DNA of 64,000 nucleotides from Blasia pusilla (Eukaryota > Marchantiophyta > Marchantiopsida > Blasiales): positions 37,262,001-37,326,000 of the forward strand of contig CM114272.1 of assembly GCA_050084515.1 (NCBI GenBank). The letters are read 5' to 3'. Both the position numbers and the translations under genes were made by a program. Within the stretch, counting starts at the first letter, position 1; each line of letters opens with the position of its first letter. The notes beneath the pieces were generated by a model. That model did no database searches and was not told the DNA's origin. It saw only the letters and a list, made by a program, of their open reading frames with translations. Positions 25,850-38,605 of the stretch are shown piece by piece.

Positions 25850-27239
25850 CCATTCTCATAAAATATTATCATTTTACATATTTTGAGGCGACACAAGCTA
25901 TGTTGAATGAGAAGAACATGCCTAAGGTGTATTGGGCGGAGGCTGTAGCGTGCGCAATCTTCTTAATCAACTAAACTCCAACAACAAGAGTTCATGATAA
26001 GACTCCATTCGAAGTCTTCATAGGAAGTAAACCTGATTTTTCCTTCCTGAAAATATTTGGCTATATTTGTTATACTCATGTTCCTTTTGAAAGACATCAA
26101 AAATTAGACCCCAAGTTTGAAAGATGTATCTTCATTGGCTACATTGATGGAACTAAGGGATATAAGTGATACATTATATCCTCTATGCAGCTTATTATTA
26201 ATCGCGATGTTGTCTTTGATGAGCTAAAGTCATGGTATGCTCCATCTGAGCTTATTCCATCTTTAAACTCGTCTATTGAGGGGAAAATATGACTATCTAC
26301 CAATAGACATTGCCTACAAATTCCCCAAGTACTAGTGTAGGATTAGGAGAGCTCATATATTTTTCAGTTAAATCTATGAGTCTATGGACGGAAAAAGTAC
26401 GTATTCACTTTGTTGACACCAGTCACAGCTCGAGTCCAATGTCAGAGGCATCTACCTCTGAACAATAACTTTGTAGATCAGGTAGAGTCACACATCGTGT
26501 TCATAGACTCATAAATGAAGGTTTCCTTGCGACACATCATGCATATATGATGACTATCCTTCAAAAATAGGAGCCGAGTTGTTTTGAAGAAGCTGCAAGT
26601 AAGGTCAGATGAATTGAAGTTATGGAGGAAGAACTTGCTACATTAAGACATCAATACACCTAAGAGCTGGTTGATGTACCTTTCGGTAAGGAAACTATTG
26701 GTTATAAATCAGTTTACAAAATCAAGCGTAATCAAGATGGTACAGTTAATACATACAAAGCCAAATTGGTGGCTAAGGGCTATCCACAAAAATATAGCAT
26801 CGATTATTAGGAAGCATTTAGCCCTATTGCAAAGATGGAAACTACGAGAATAGTGGTTGCAGTTGCAGTAAGTAAGAAGTGGAGATTACATCACATGCCC
26901 ATCAAGAATTCCTTCTTGAATGGAGATTTATATGAGGAGGTATATATGACTCAACCACTTAGATATAAGCATCTATAATTTCTATTTCGTATATGCAAGT
27001 TGAAGAAATCTCTATACGGGCTCAAAAAAGTTCCAAGAGCTTGGTATGGCAAGATTACATACGTCCTACAAGAGTTGGGCTTCAGGGTATGTGATTTTGA
27101 CTCCTTGTTATATGCCTTGAGAGGACAAGATCATACGACTATCATTGTGTTGGATATTGATGACTTCTTGATTACTGCGAATACTAAGGATATGGTACAA
27201 CAAATCAAGCTAAAATTAGGTGATCTATGTCAAGAGTAA
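25850..27239 (+). mobile_element. Ty1/Copia retrotransposon fragment (integrase C-terminus and reverse transcriptase)
   Basis: The first block, from about 25880, is the Copia integrase C-terminal region, with NEKNMPKVYWAEAV, TPFEVFIGSKPDFSFLKIFG and CIFIGYIDGTKGYK. A gap follows. Then, from about 26620, comes the RVT_2 reverse transcriptase, with YKAKLVAKGYPQKY, FSPIAKMETTRIV and KSLYGLKKVPRAWY, and a damaged active-site segment VLDIDDFLITAN near 27150. There are in-frame stops (for example after FLIN near 25972 and in the RT). The 5' part (gag, protease, integrase core), RNase H and both LTRs are missing. It is an old fragment. Confidence 0.85.
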
Positions 27240-28374
27240 GCAATAATTTGAAAACATACTTGTAAGGATGTCGATGAGGTCGTGGAGTTGCGCATCTTAA
27301 TAAATTGAGGTTCACTCCTATGCATGCATAACCATCAACAATATGACAGGGTTAGTACAATGAAGCATGGAATAACAAGACACTTATGAAATTGCTATGA
27401 TATGATGTGCATGGCATCTATAAGCACGACTGCTACAACCATTGTGAGCCATGCACTAAGAACAAGTGCATTGTTATTTTGCTTGTATTCCCCATTAACA
27501 AAACCTGCTACAAACTTGTTTACAAATAGTCATTAGTTGAGCATGATCTATGGAAATGACATAATGAGTAGCAATAAGGCCTCACAACATGACAAACTGA
27601 AATGTTGTGTGCATATTGCACTTCTTCTTAAGTGTCTATAATAAGGCCATTGTGTACACAAAAATATAAGTATAAATAGAATAAATACAGTGAAAATACG
27701 AGAATATATGAACTACGAGAAAGCTTGCAGGTAGCTAGGAAGCTTAGAGTGTTCTCCGACAATGGCACTTCCCTAACTAGTTTAGTAATTTCTTGGAGCC
27801 GTTACCAATCCATGACGCTCCATGGGATGAACCTCTAAGAGGTCCATCTCCTATGGAGCGCTATGAAGGGAAAGACAACTCTTGGTCTACTTAAGGTTTG
27901 GAATGATAAAATTTGTTGCTATGCCCATTATATGTAGGTGCATATTTTCTTAAGGCAATTTTGTCCAATGCCCACTCCGTTAGAGCAAATCTTTCTTGGA
28001 GCCCCTTGGGTTTGCATCCCATGGATGGCAGCTCAAAGTGTGGCAACCTCCCCTTAGAAAAAACATCTGTCCAGCAAACAACTTAAAAAAATTTGGCAAA
28101 AATTTGACATATTTGACTATATAAGATTTATGAGACGTTTGCAATTTCCTATGCCTAAGTGCTAGTTTGCATGGATGACCTCTTAGATCGCAGCGACTAG
28201 AAGAGCATCTCTTAGCATCAGACAACATATAGGAACTTCCATATAACTCTATTTTCCGAGAAGTTGGCCAAATCACACAGGAAAACCTCGCGGGTCGCGG
28301 TGATTGCAATAACGTCTCTTACCATCAATCAACTTAATAGGTACTACGATATAACTCTATTTTCCAACTACGAG
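27240..28374. other. AT-rich intergenic DNA with degenerate repeats
   Basis: No gene is seen. Two related ~55-bp blocks (about 28207-28262 and 28314-28367) share the phrase ATATAACTCTATTTTCC and look like a diverged direct duplication. The 27780-28060 part resembles the inverted-repeat element described at 28375 and may be a third, strongly diverged copy. Confidence 0.4.
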
Positions 28375-28601
28375 TTGGGTCCCATAGATGGGAGGTCATG
28401 GTGATAATCGGGGGTTGCCACTTTTTCTACGCCCAAAAATTTTGGGCGTAGAAATTGTTAGGCGTCTTGGCCATCCTAAGTAATAAATATCCAACTATAA
28501 CTATCAATAAATGATTTCTTTTCTTGGATCGTTCGTTGGAAAAATGGTTTGGTCAGAGAAATGAGATGGCTGTGACCTCTACAACTATCCATGGGACCCA
28601 A
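28375..28601. mobile_element. inverted-repeat element, copy 1 (MITE-like, ~227 bp)
   Basis: The ends are inverted (TTGGGTCCCAT on the left, ATGGGACCCAA on the right) and the similarity continues inwards through a GGAGGTCA / TGACCTC pair. The interior has a near-perfect palindrome CTACGCCCAAAA / TTTTGGGCGTAG at about 28426-28450. A second copy with the same ends and interior lies at 47005-47231. It has no coding capacity. It is probably a non-autonomous DNA transposon; family and target duplication are undetermined. Confidence 0.7.
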
Positions 28602-28768
28602 ATCTAATTGGGTCTTGGCAACGCAACATAACTCTTGAAAGAGCCACATCCATGGTCGCAATGAGGCTAAGCCTATGGGATCCAAATCTAATAATTTTAG
28701 TCATAAAAATTTCAACAACCACCTTACGATTGTTATGACCAGTATTGCTCACAAGAGTGGCTTCTGTG

Positions 28769-28928
<160 letters not shown>

Positions 28929-29259
28929 ACTCATTAAGTAGTGCATGTCGTAGCCTTGCGACCATAGACCCCGCGCCCTAGTTGGACGGTGCTTGAGACT
29001 GGGATGGGTGTAGAGAGAGAAGCAAGTGAAGAAGGTACCATATGAGAGGAGGGAGACACTCTCACATAGTGTGAGTGCTGACCGAACAACGTGTTTGTGC
29101 GGAGCTTCCAAGTGTCAACCAAGAAACTCTTCACCACACAATCTACTTTACCTGATTGGGATCCCCAATAGACATTACTTACCGGTCAAAGGCAGAGAGC
29201 TTTGGGCAATGAATCAAGGCTCTTGAATGTGTTGAACAATTCTGGTGCTACCAATTTAG

Positions 29260-31153
<1,894 letters not shown>

Positions 31154-31179
31154 ATCCATGAGGGACTCCCTTATTCGTG

Positions 31180-31230
31180 CTAATTGTCGTGCGTATACAT
31201 ATCGCTACACAACATACATTGCTGGTCACA
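31180..31230. repeat. left arm of a distant inverted repeat (partner 36005-36053)
   Basis: The core ATCGCTACACAACATACAT and its flanks (TGTCGTGCG) recur in inverted orientation at 36005-36053, with about 90% identity over some 50 bp. The pair encloses the hAT remnant and other debris, about 4.8 kb apart. Confidence 0.7.
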
Positions 31231-31534
31231 TCTACACCACACAACACCGATCTTCCCCACACACGCGTCGATCCACACATGTACAAAAATCAGCTCATAC
31301 ATATACATAGAGATCACACAACAAAAATAAAGAGTAGTAAAAACGGCACACCCGGCCTAAAACTCCACTCCTCAATCTACATCGGCATATCGAGCCTCGT
31401 CCACCCTGTGCTATCAAGGAATCCGGACGCTAGCACCCTAGTCCTAGCTCACACACATACAAGGGAGGTGCTCCAACGGCCCAACATGAGAAAGATGGCT
31501 TAGGAAAGCCATCTTCCTCTCTCTATATAGGGTT

Positions 31535-31558
31535 GGGAAGAGCCAAAAGGCTCTTCCC
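31535..31558. repeat. perfect 10-bp hairpin
   Basis: GGGAAGAGCC, AAAA loop, GGCTCTTCCC, just downstream of a TATATAGGG string. It could be a promoter-proximal palindrome of an LTR or a terminator-like hairpin of a Pol III unit; the context does not decide. Confidence 0.75.
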
Positions 31559-31879
31559 CTAAAATAGCCCTTTCCTTGGTAACTGCGCAAGACAGGTTAC
31601 CAGGGGGCGGTGACCTGGTCAACAAGTCACCCGGTGAAAAGACCTCAACATGAAAGTCGCCGAAACAACGTTCTCGACACAATGGACCTATCCTCAACCT
31701 CATCCGACACTGTGGGACAAAGTTACACTCAAGATAGTCCGCTGGTTCCTACGCCCTATCAACGATAGATCTCGGCCTATCGGCTACTCAGATGTGACAT
31801 AATCTTTATATGATGCAAGAGGTTGAGGTGGTGGCGGCATATATTGTAGTGACGAATCCTATGCGAGAGATTGTGCGAG

Positions 31880-32110
31880 CCCATGTGATGGCACAAGAGA
31901 GATTGCTACAAGGAGCGGTGGCCCCGAAGAAGACCCATATGTATAGTTGACTTCATGATGGACATCAATTCTTTCCCCTAGCCATAGAGATGTATGGGGT
32001 TATGGGGGAGAGGTTTGACTCGTTCCATATGGATTGCGCTCATAAGCTCCAATCGAGAAATGGATTGTCCTTAGCTATTGCGATTCTTAATTATGGGCGA
32101 TGAATCTCCA
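31880..32110 (+). mobile_element. probable retroelement C-terminal fragment
   Basis: Read across small frame breaks, this region gives HQFFPLAIEMYG, a stretch with FDSFHMDCAHKL, and SIALQ. It resembles the conserved tail found after the RT in many plant and algal non-LTR elements, where the late Cys/aromatic pattern is F-x-P-L-A-x-E. The match is from memory of the general pattern and is weak. No complete frame exists. The neighbouring sequences up to 32.5 kb hold nothing clearer. Confidence 0.3.
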
Positions 32111-32787
32111 TAGCTCTGCAATGTACCCGGTCTTTTTACGATGTGCTCAGTTGTGGGAGATACCCGCTAGAGGCCCACTTAGTGGTAATCATGACTGTCT
32201 AGATGTAACTGATATTATCTTTAGTGTGGTGAATTTAGTCGATAGAGAGATTATTTTTCCGTGCTAATTGTGACCTCCACACACTCCAACTCTTGGAATC
32301 CCCTCTTCCATACATCACCCGCTTTTTATTGCGGCTTCACTTCATTCTCTTGTATGTGTTGAAGAGACACCACACGGGATGGGGCCCCACCATAGTGGCC
32401 ATGGTCAGTGTTTCTTGAGAATCATGCGGTTGTGGGTCCCATCCAAGGTCCGGGCAATTTTTTCTTGGCAACCCGTAGATATCCGGGACCTTTGACGTAC
32501 AGTCAGAAATTCGTTTAGGGTTCCAGTAGGAGGAGCTAAAAAAAATTTGAGGCAGCTAATTTCTGAGATAAATTTTTTAAGGGTAAATTTGTGAATTTTT
32601 TATAATTCCATCGGTGCATTTCTGGGACTTGTGTTTGCAGGCGGCCAATTTTTGGCGGCTTGAAAATATTCGCGGAAATTTTCTTTTCCATTTCCCACTG
32701 CATAGAAGCATGATGCTTTTCAACTCTCTTTTTCTCTCCATTTTCCACTCTCATTTGCACACCTTCAACTTGGAAATTCCTATAATG

Positions 32788-32840
32788 TCCTTGGCTGGGT
32801 TTGAACCTGGCCAAGCCTCCCACCTCTTGGGAGCCAAGGA
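32788..32840 (-). repeat. tRNA-like hairpin unit, copy 1
   Basis: On the minus strand the unit starts TCCTTGG and ends CCAAGGA, a 7-bp acceptor-like stem. It contains a CTCCC/GGGAG hairpin and a B-box-like GGTTCAAACCC. Length is 53 nt, too short for a full tRNA; one arm is missing. A sister copy is at 32919-32973. It is probably a tRNA-derived (SINE-like) fragment. Confidence 0.45.
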
Positions 32841-32918
32841 TTACATGCAATTAAAATCTCATTCCTTATTGTGAATTTCTTTGCATTGGCTGTCCCTATG
32901 ATCCTTTCACTCTAACAT

Positions 32919-32973
32919 ATCCTTGGCAGGATTTGAACCTGGCGAGGCCTCCCACCAGTTGGGAGCCAAGGAT
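32919..32973 (-). repeat. tRNA-like hairpin unit, copy 2
   Basis: Same layout as the copy at 32788-32840: ATCCTTGG pairs with CCAAGGAT, an internal CTCCC/GGGAG hairpin has a 7-nt loop, and GGTTCAAATCC matches the Pol III B-box consensus. Differences from copy 1 lie mainly in the loops. It is probably tRNA-derived but lacks a normal anticodon arm. Confidence 0.45.
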
Positions 32974-33057
32974 CTTACCCCTCCATAATACTTGAAGCTC
33001 CATGAAAAGCTCCAAGGTATTACAAAAGGGGGCCCCTCCCCCCCTTCCACCACTATC

Positions 33058-35250
33058 TTAAACATCTGGAATAGGTGGACTTGCAGCATTCTCAACTTCA
33101 TTTGTTGCTTCTATTGGAGGATCAACAATATACTTCTCAGGGTTTGAATATACATATCTAAAGTTTGCAACATTTTTCGAAAGTACTATTGATTCAACCA
33201 AGAGATCCTTATAATTAGGTACTAGCCCCTCTAAAGAAATCCTAAATACAACATCCAAATGTTTTGTCATCAATCTATTACGACTTTTAGTCTCAATAGT
33301 ATTATGAATAGAGAAAGATCTCTCACAAATAGCTGTACTCACACATTGTACTCTAGCAATATTAGCTAACACAAGTAGGTTATAAAACTTACATTGCAAA
33401 GATGGACTCCAACTTACCATAGCCCACAAGTCTTGAAAGTTTCGATCTTTCCACTTAGTTGTGGACATGAGCTTGAATGACTAAAATTCCGGTTTCACTG
33501 CTCCAGGGTTTATAAGAGCAGGCTGCAAATGACCCTCAATGGTAGTGCCACTCCAAAATGTGCACATAACTCATCTACCTGCTTACAACCCCAACTATTC
33601 AACCCTACTTGCCTTGAAGGCATGTGCAGAGGATTCAATAACCTCATTGCACCAATCAAATTGTTATCTTTAAAGGAGATTCCAAGTCCTCTCCCAACCG
33701 ATCTCTCACCATCTCTATGCTATGGAACTTTCTACCCCTTATCTCAGATTGCAAGCGCTTCAAATATCCTCCAGGGGGGCCAAAATCAGGCAAAATATGG
33801 TACCCTATATCTTTTGAGAAAGTAGAAGCATTTAAGTCATAGATTTCCATCACAAAATTTTTTGTAACGGAAACAATTTCAGAATTCACTATGCTGCCAA
33901 TGGTACTAACATCTACAAATTTGTATTGAAAAACTTTGCTCAAGTTTGCAAGAATTGACAAAATATCAGCCAAAAAATACAATTGGTAGATCATTTGAAA
34001 TGATCACAACGTGTTGTATAGATCAGTAGCATTACCATCATCCTCGGAAGGCAAAATATCCCTGAAATACCTAAGAAGAGATTCCAACGAATCACACAAT
34101 ATAGTCACTGCTTGCCAATGTGACAACCAACGAATTTTATGATACCTTTTCATAACCCTCTGGGAGTCATTGAGTTTCTCTTGCAATGTTGCAAGAGCAC
34201 ACTTCCCCTTGGAATATCTCCTAAAGTATCCAGCTACAACATTCAAGATGGAATCTATATCTCTTGATGTCTCCTTGCAGGTTGGTATTTTGGGTGCTGT
34301 CAAAGCAACCAAATTGGTCCTATGTGCTACACAATGTACAGAGAAGAGAAAGGGGTTTACCTTCTGCTTCAGCTGAGAGGCTACCCCATTTTGACTCCCT
34401 ACCATGGTTGAGGCTCCGTCAGAGCCAAAAACTACCATTTTTGTACTCTCAAGCCCTGAATCCTTTATCAACTCCAAAAGAGTACTAGTAATAACATTTG
34501 AGCACTTCTCTGGACATTGCATCAATCTTAGAAATGAACTATGAACCTGGCCCTCTTCTAAGTACGTTACAAATACAACCAAATGCCCTGTTACAAAAAT
34601 ATCCGTGGACTCATCTATCATAATCCCGAAAAAGGAGACTTCTCCACTTTACTAAGGGTCCTTCCGAGAAGAACTTGGCTGATGTAAAAGCACATATCAG
34701 CGCAACTCTTCTCATCCTGATACAACTCTCTGGTCAATGGGGTATTCACAGAACACAACAACTTACACAAATTTGGGAATTTCACAAAAGGCAAGGCTTC
34801 CCTTGCAATGAAATATACAGACTTAAATAAAGTCAATAAAGCTAAATCACAAGTTTGATTAGTAGTTGCGATGGCCTTGGCCATGGACGTGTTCCCTATG
34901 TTAGCAGCCCAAGAGATCTTCATATGCTCATTCAATTTGCCATGATCTGTGAAGGCCGAGACCTTACAATTTATGGCACCGTCCCTTGCAAACGAGCTCT
35001 TACCCTTTCCTTGTATGCAAACTTTGCAGAAAATCCTACCACTTTCTACATGAAATTCTATCCAATCAAATAGAGAGTACCACATGTCCTTCCATGCATG
35101 TCGATTCTTATTGGCTATGCTTCCCAAAGGTCCATTGAATGTATCTACTTCCTTCCCATCTTATGAGCCTGACCTGCTTGACTCTTCTGAAAATAATTCA
35201 CTACAATCTTTGTATAACATCTCACTCATAGTTCTCTGTCTCTTGGCCAT
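33058..35250 (-). pseudogene. hAT-family transposase (ZNF862-like type), decayed
   Basis: Minus strand from an ATG at 35250. The N-terminus MAKRQRTMSEML is followed by an in-frame TAA at 35161-35163. Next comes a TTF-type zinc finger region with CKVCIQGKGKSSFARDG (within 34618-35127). The frame shifts near 34618-34621. The DUF4371-like catalytic region follows, with MIDESTDIFVTGHL (catalytic Asp block), VVFGSDGASTMVG and HCVAHRTNL (34004-34621). A TGA at 34004-34006 interrupts what is otherwise the same frame continuing through 33656. The hAT C-terminal dimerisation block contains CVSTAICERSFS and NRLMTKHLD (33058-33468). Terminal inverted repeats and an 8-bp target duplication were not found. 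It is an inactive hAT copy. Confidence 0.9.
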
Positions 35251-36899
35251 CTGAAGATGATGTCTCAGCCTCCCCCCTTCCCCTCTCTATGTGAAGTCAC
35301 AATGTAGAACCTAACCCTAAACCAGAACAGAACAGATACAACTTCAGTACCCTGAACTAAAGAAACATGCGGCCAGGAGACAAAAGGCAACAAGGAGAGT
35401 TGTGTCACGTCTTTTAGGATAGATCGGTGAGATCTAGTACAGCGCCTTCTTGAGTAGTGGAGGACACGCTCAGTAGGTCGAGGATGACCTACTAAGGCCC
35501 CGGGAAACGTGAGAGAGCAGGTTTCCCCTTCGTTTCGGCTCATTTGGAGCCATATTGAAGAACTTACTATTTTAGGCAAGTACCATTTTGAGTATATGAA
35601 CGACTTTATATTTTTGGTAAGTGGCCCTTGACCTCCTACATCAGGTCAAGAGCCAAGGAGGTGACTTGGGAGAATAGGTTACCATGGAGAGAGCTTGGGA
35701 GAGGGGAGGGGTATACCTGAAGGAGAGAGAGCTTGAGAGCTCATTCTCTCTTTGTTGAACCTCTTGGCATGAGGCGGCGGAGTTATGGTCCCTTGCCTTG
35801 TGAGTATATCCCAAGCCTCTCATTAAGAGAGCGGGTTTGGTTTGACATGAGAGAGAGTGCACACCTTTGAGAGCTATGATGTGAGATGGTGTAGAAAGAG
35901 AGATTGGATCTTACTTTATTGGAGATATTTTAGTACTTCTTGTCTCGTTGTTTGGATGCCATAAGTTAGCATGGGATCGTGCATGTTTGTGTGTGTGTTC
36001 GATGACAACGATGTATGTTGTGTAGCGATGTGTATGCGCACGACAGTTGTGGCCTAAAGGCGACCCTTGCTTCTTTACAATGATAATAAGTGTAGCAAAT
36101 GAACGACCCTAAACTCTACTCATGCAAAAAGAAACTCAAATCCGGCTCATGCAAGTGCACAAATCAGCACGATGCAATCTCAGTTGCTGGTGGAAGCAAA
36201 TAGTGTAAAGCAAGCTGTCGACTAAAGATGCCGAACAGTCGAACTCGATACGAAAGCAACTAAGGCAAGGAAAACCAGCAAACAATGGAGGCCTTGCAGG
36301 GAAATGATTCACGCGAACACTAGGGTTTAGAAGCCAAGAACAATACGAAGAACAATAGCATAAGCCATGAACAAGAGACATTCCCAAGAACATCAGTGGC
36401 TCTGCAATGTAGAACCCAAGGCGGATTGAAATTGTGACAGTCCGCGGGCAAGAAAATGATGCGAGGCGGGAAAAAACTGTTGGAGGCGAGAGTTGTGATA
36501 GTCCGCAAGCAAGAAAACGATGCGAAGCGGGCATAAATCTGCAGCATGTGTTGAAGAAAAGATGAGAGTCGCGAGAAGAAAAGAGGATTTACGGGTGAGA
36601 AAAAGGGTCACGCCACGCACCACCGCAGGCAAGAGTCGCAAGACACAAATTGTCACAAAGAGAAGCGAAAAGGCGTTGAGTTGAGAGTCGCTAGACCCAA
36701 AGTGTAAAAAAAGAGAGCGAAAAGGTGCCAAAAACGTGAGGAGTCAAGGGCCTTGGAGCTCTCAGCGGCGGAGTCTAGAGACTGGATGAGAGTGACGAGA
36801 CGAAGTGTGAGTCTATGAGACTCCGAGCTTGTTTGACGAGTGACGATTCTTACGAAGAGAAGCGGGCCGGCAGGCTGGAGCAATCCAAGGGCGGAGCCG
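35251..36899. other. intergenic DNA, no gene recognised
   Basis: Holds the upstream side of the hAT remnant, GA-rich patches near 35690-35740, and the right arm of the distant inverted repeat. The 36136-36946 part is open in several minus-strand frames but has no motif. Confidence 0.45.
36005..36053. repeat. right arm of a distant inverted repeat (partner 31180-31230)
   Basis: Contains the reverse complement of the 31180-31230 core (ATGTATGTTGTGTAGCGAT). Beyond about 50 bp the similarity fades to shared CA-rich sequence. Confidence 0.7.
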
Positions 36900-38600
36900 A
36901 GAGGACCAGTGAGGTGGGACGCGGGAGGCCGTGAGCGAATGTGCAAAGTTGCAAACTAACGAATGAGGCCCCGCAGCCAAGTATCCCCAAATGCCCCAGC
37001 AGCCCCACTCCCCGAGTCCCCACTCCCCGCGACCCCGACTCCTTGAGTCCGATCCCACAAGTTGAGTCTCGACTCTCCACTTGCGGCTTGCCCTAAGGCC
37101 CCTAACAGCAGCCGCTGCAGCCCTACTATGGAGGGAGGAGATGTGTCCAAGCCTTCCATCTAGCGGTTGTGGTGGATAGTCTCTTTCCCGGTACCCAAAA
37201 GTCCTCCCCCCCCAACTTTCCGACCTGCCAGGAGAAAGCCGACCAGTTTGTCTCGGGAACCGGATATTTCCGCCATGTCTCCGCCGTGAACAAAGAAATA
37301 CGGGAAAAAAACACATGCACGGCCAGTTTCCGAGCGGGGCGGCAATGTAGTCGGAAACCCCGCCGCTGTCCCATTTCAAGGGTCGGGAATTCTCATTTTG
37401 AACCGGCCAGGTACACTCGTGGCCCCGGTTCTATGCGTTCATTGGTCCCATCGTATTCCTGGTGAAGGTCTCGTGCCAAGCACGTGGTCGGTATTGGTCT
37501 GGTTTCCCGGGAAATTGATCGGCAGTGAAAGGAAATGTCTACGTGGAGTGGTGCCAGGTCAGGCAGACACAAGGAAACTATCTCGTTAGGGTACACGTGG
37601 CTGCCCCGTCGGGAAAGAGTCCGGCCGAGTCTAGAGCTGTAGCGATGGAAGGAGAGAGGAAAGGAACGAAGAGGAGGAAAAATTGAGGGGATTGTGTTCG
37701 GTTGGGCAGTGGAATTGCGCGGTAGATTGGCGAATGCGCGATGGAAACGGGGTCGGATGGAAGACAGTCTCGGATTGTGCATCGAGTGAGAGCCTCGGCT
37801 GATCCGATCATGGCGCGGAAATTAGGTGGATGGAGTTTTCTGGTCATCTCCTTATTGTGTTTTTGCTATGATTCTTTGCTTCGTCTATCTCTCTCTCCTC
37901 TTCATTAATTCATTCATCTCTTCTTGAATCTTTTTTATTTTTCGGTTTTTTAAATATGAGAGTAGTGGCGTAGTAGTCGGTCGAGGGGAGGGAGAAGAAT
38001 GCGTCTAAATTTAGCAATTCGGCGGGCAGTGATTACGCCTTGCTTGGGATGATGGGTGTGAAATTTGTGTTTGTCGATGTCGTTGTATTGGTTTAGTTCT
38101 GCAGAGGACATGGCAAAATGCGATTGATAGTGAATTGGAATGATGGTAGGAAGTTGAAATCTATGCCTTGCATCAATCGAATACTTTTCTGAGTCATCGT
38201 ATGGCTGATGGAATGAATTGTCCGGTCGGGTCGAGTCGAGTCAATCAGGGTTTTGAACTGGTTTATCCTCTCTCTTGCTCTTGAAAGCGACTTTCGGGTT
38301 TTTATCTTTTTGCAACGTCAGTAAATTGGTTATTAGATAAAGAGTGGGATCTGCTTTACAAATGTGCAGTTGAGGATTGGGATTATGAGGTCTCAGTCGA
38401 GTCCGTTGGGGTTCCGCACTGATTCATTTTCAGCACTTGTTTGGAATGCGAATTCGGTGCTTAATCTTTTTGCAATGATGGGAAACTCTGTTGAGACCAT
38501 CGTGGGCGGGCGGGATCGGAGGTAATGAACTCCATGAAATTGGAAAGTGTTCTTGGAAATTAAATATGGGAAAGGGTACCAAAATTACCTTGCTACACTG
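36900..38600 (+). promoter_or_regulatory. GC-rich promoter and 5' region of the hydrolase gene
   Basis: A GC-rich block (about 36.9-37.8 kb, with C-rich tandem CCCCACTCCCCGAGT units near 36990-37035) precedes the hydrolase coding exons and resembles the GC-rich leader of the TRM gene. Spliced 5' UTR probably lies between 37.6 and 38.6 kb. No TATA box or start site can be fixed. Confidence 0.4.
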
Positions 38601-38605
38601 ATCTT

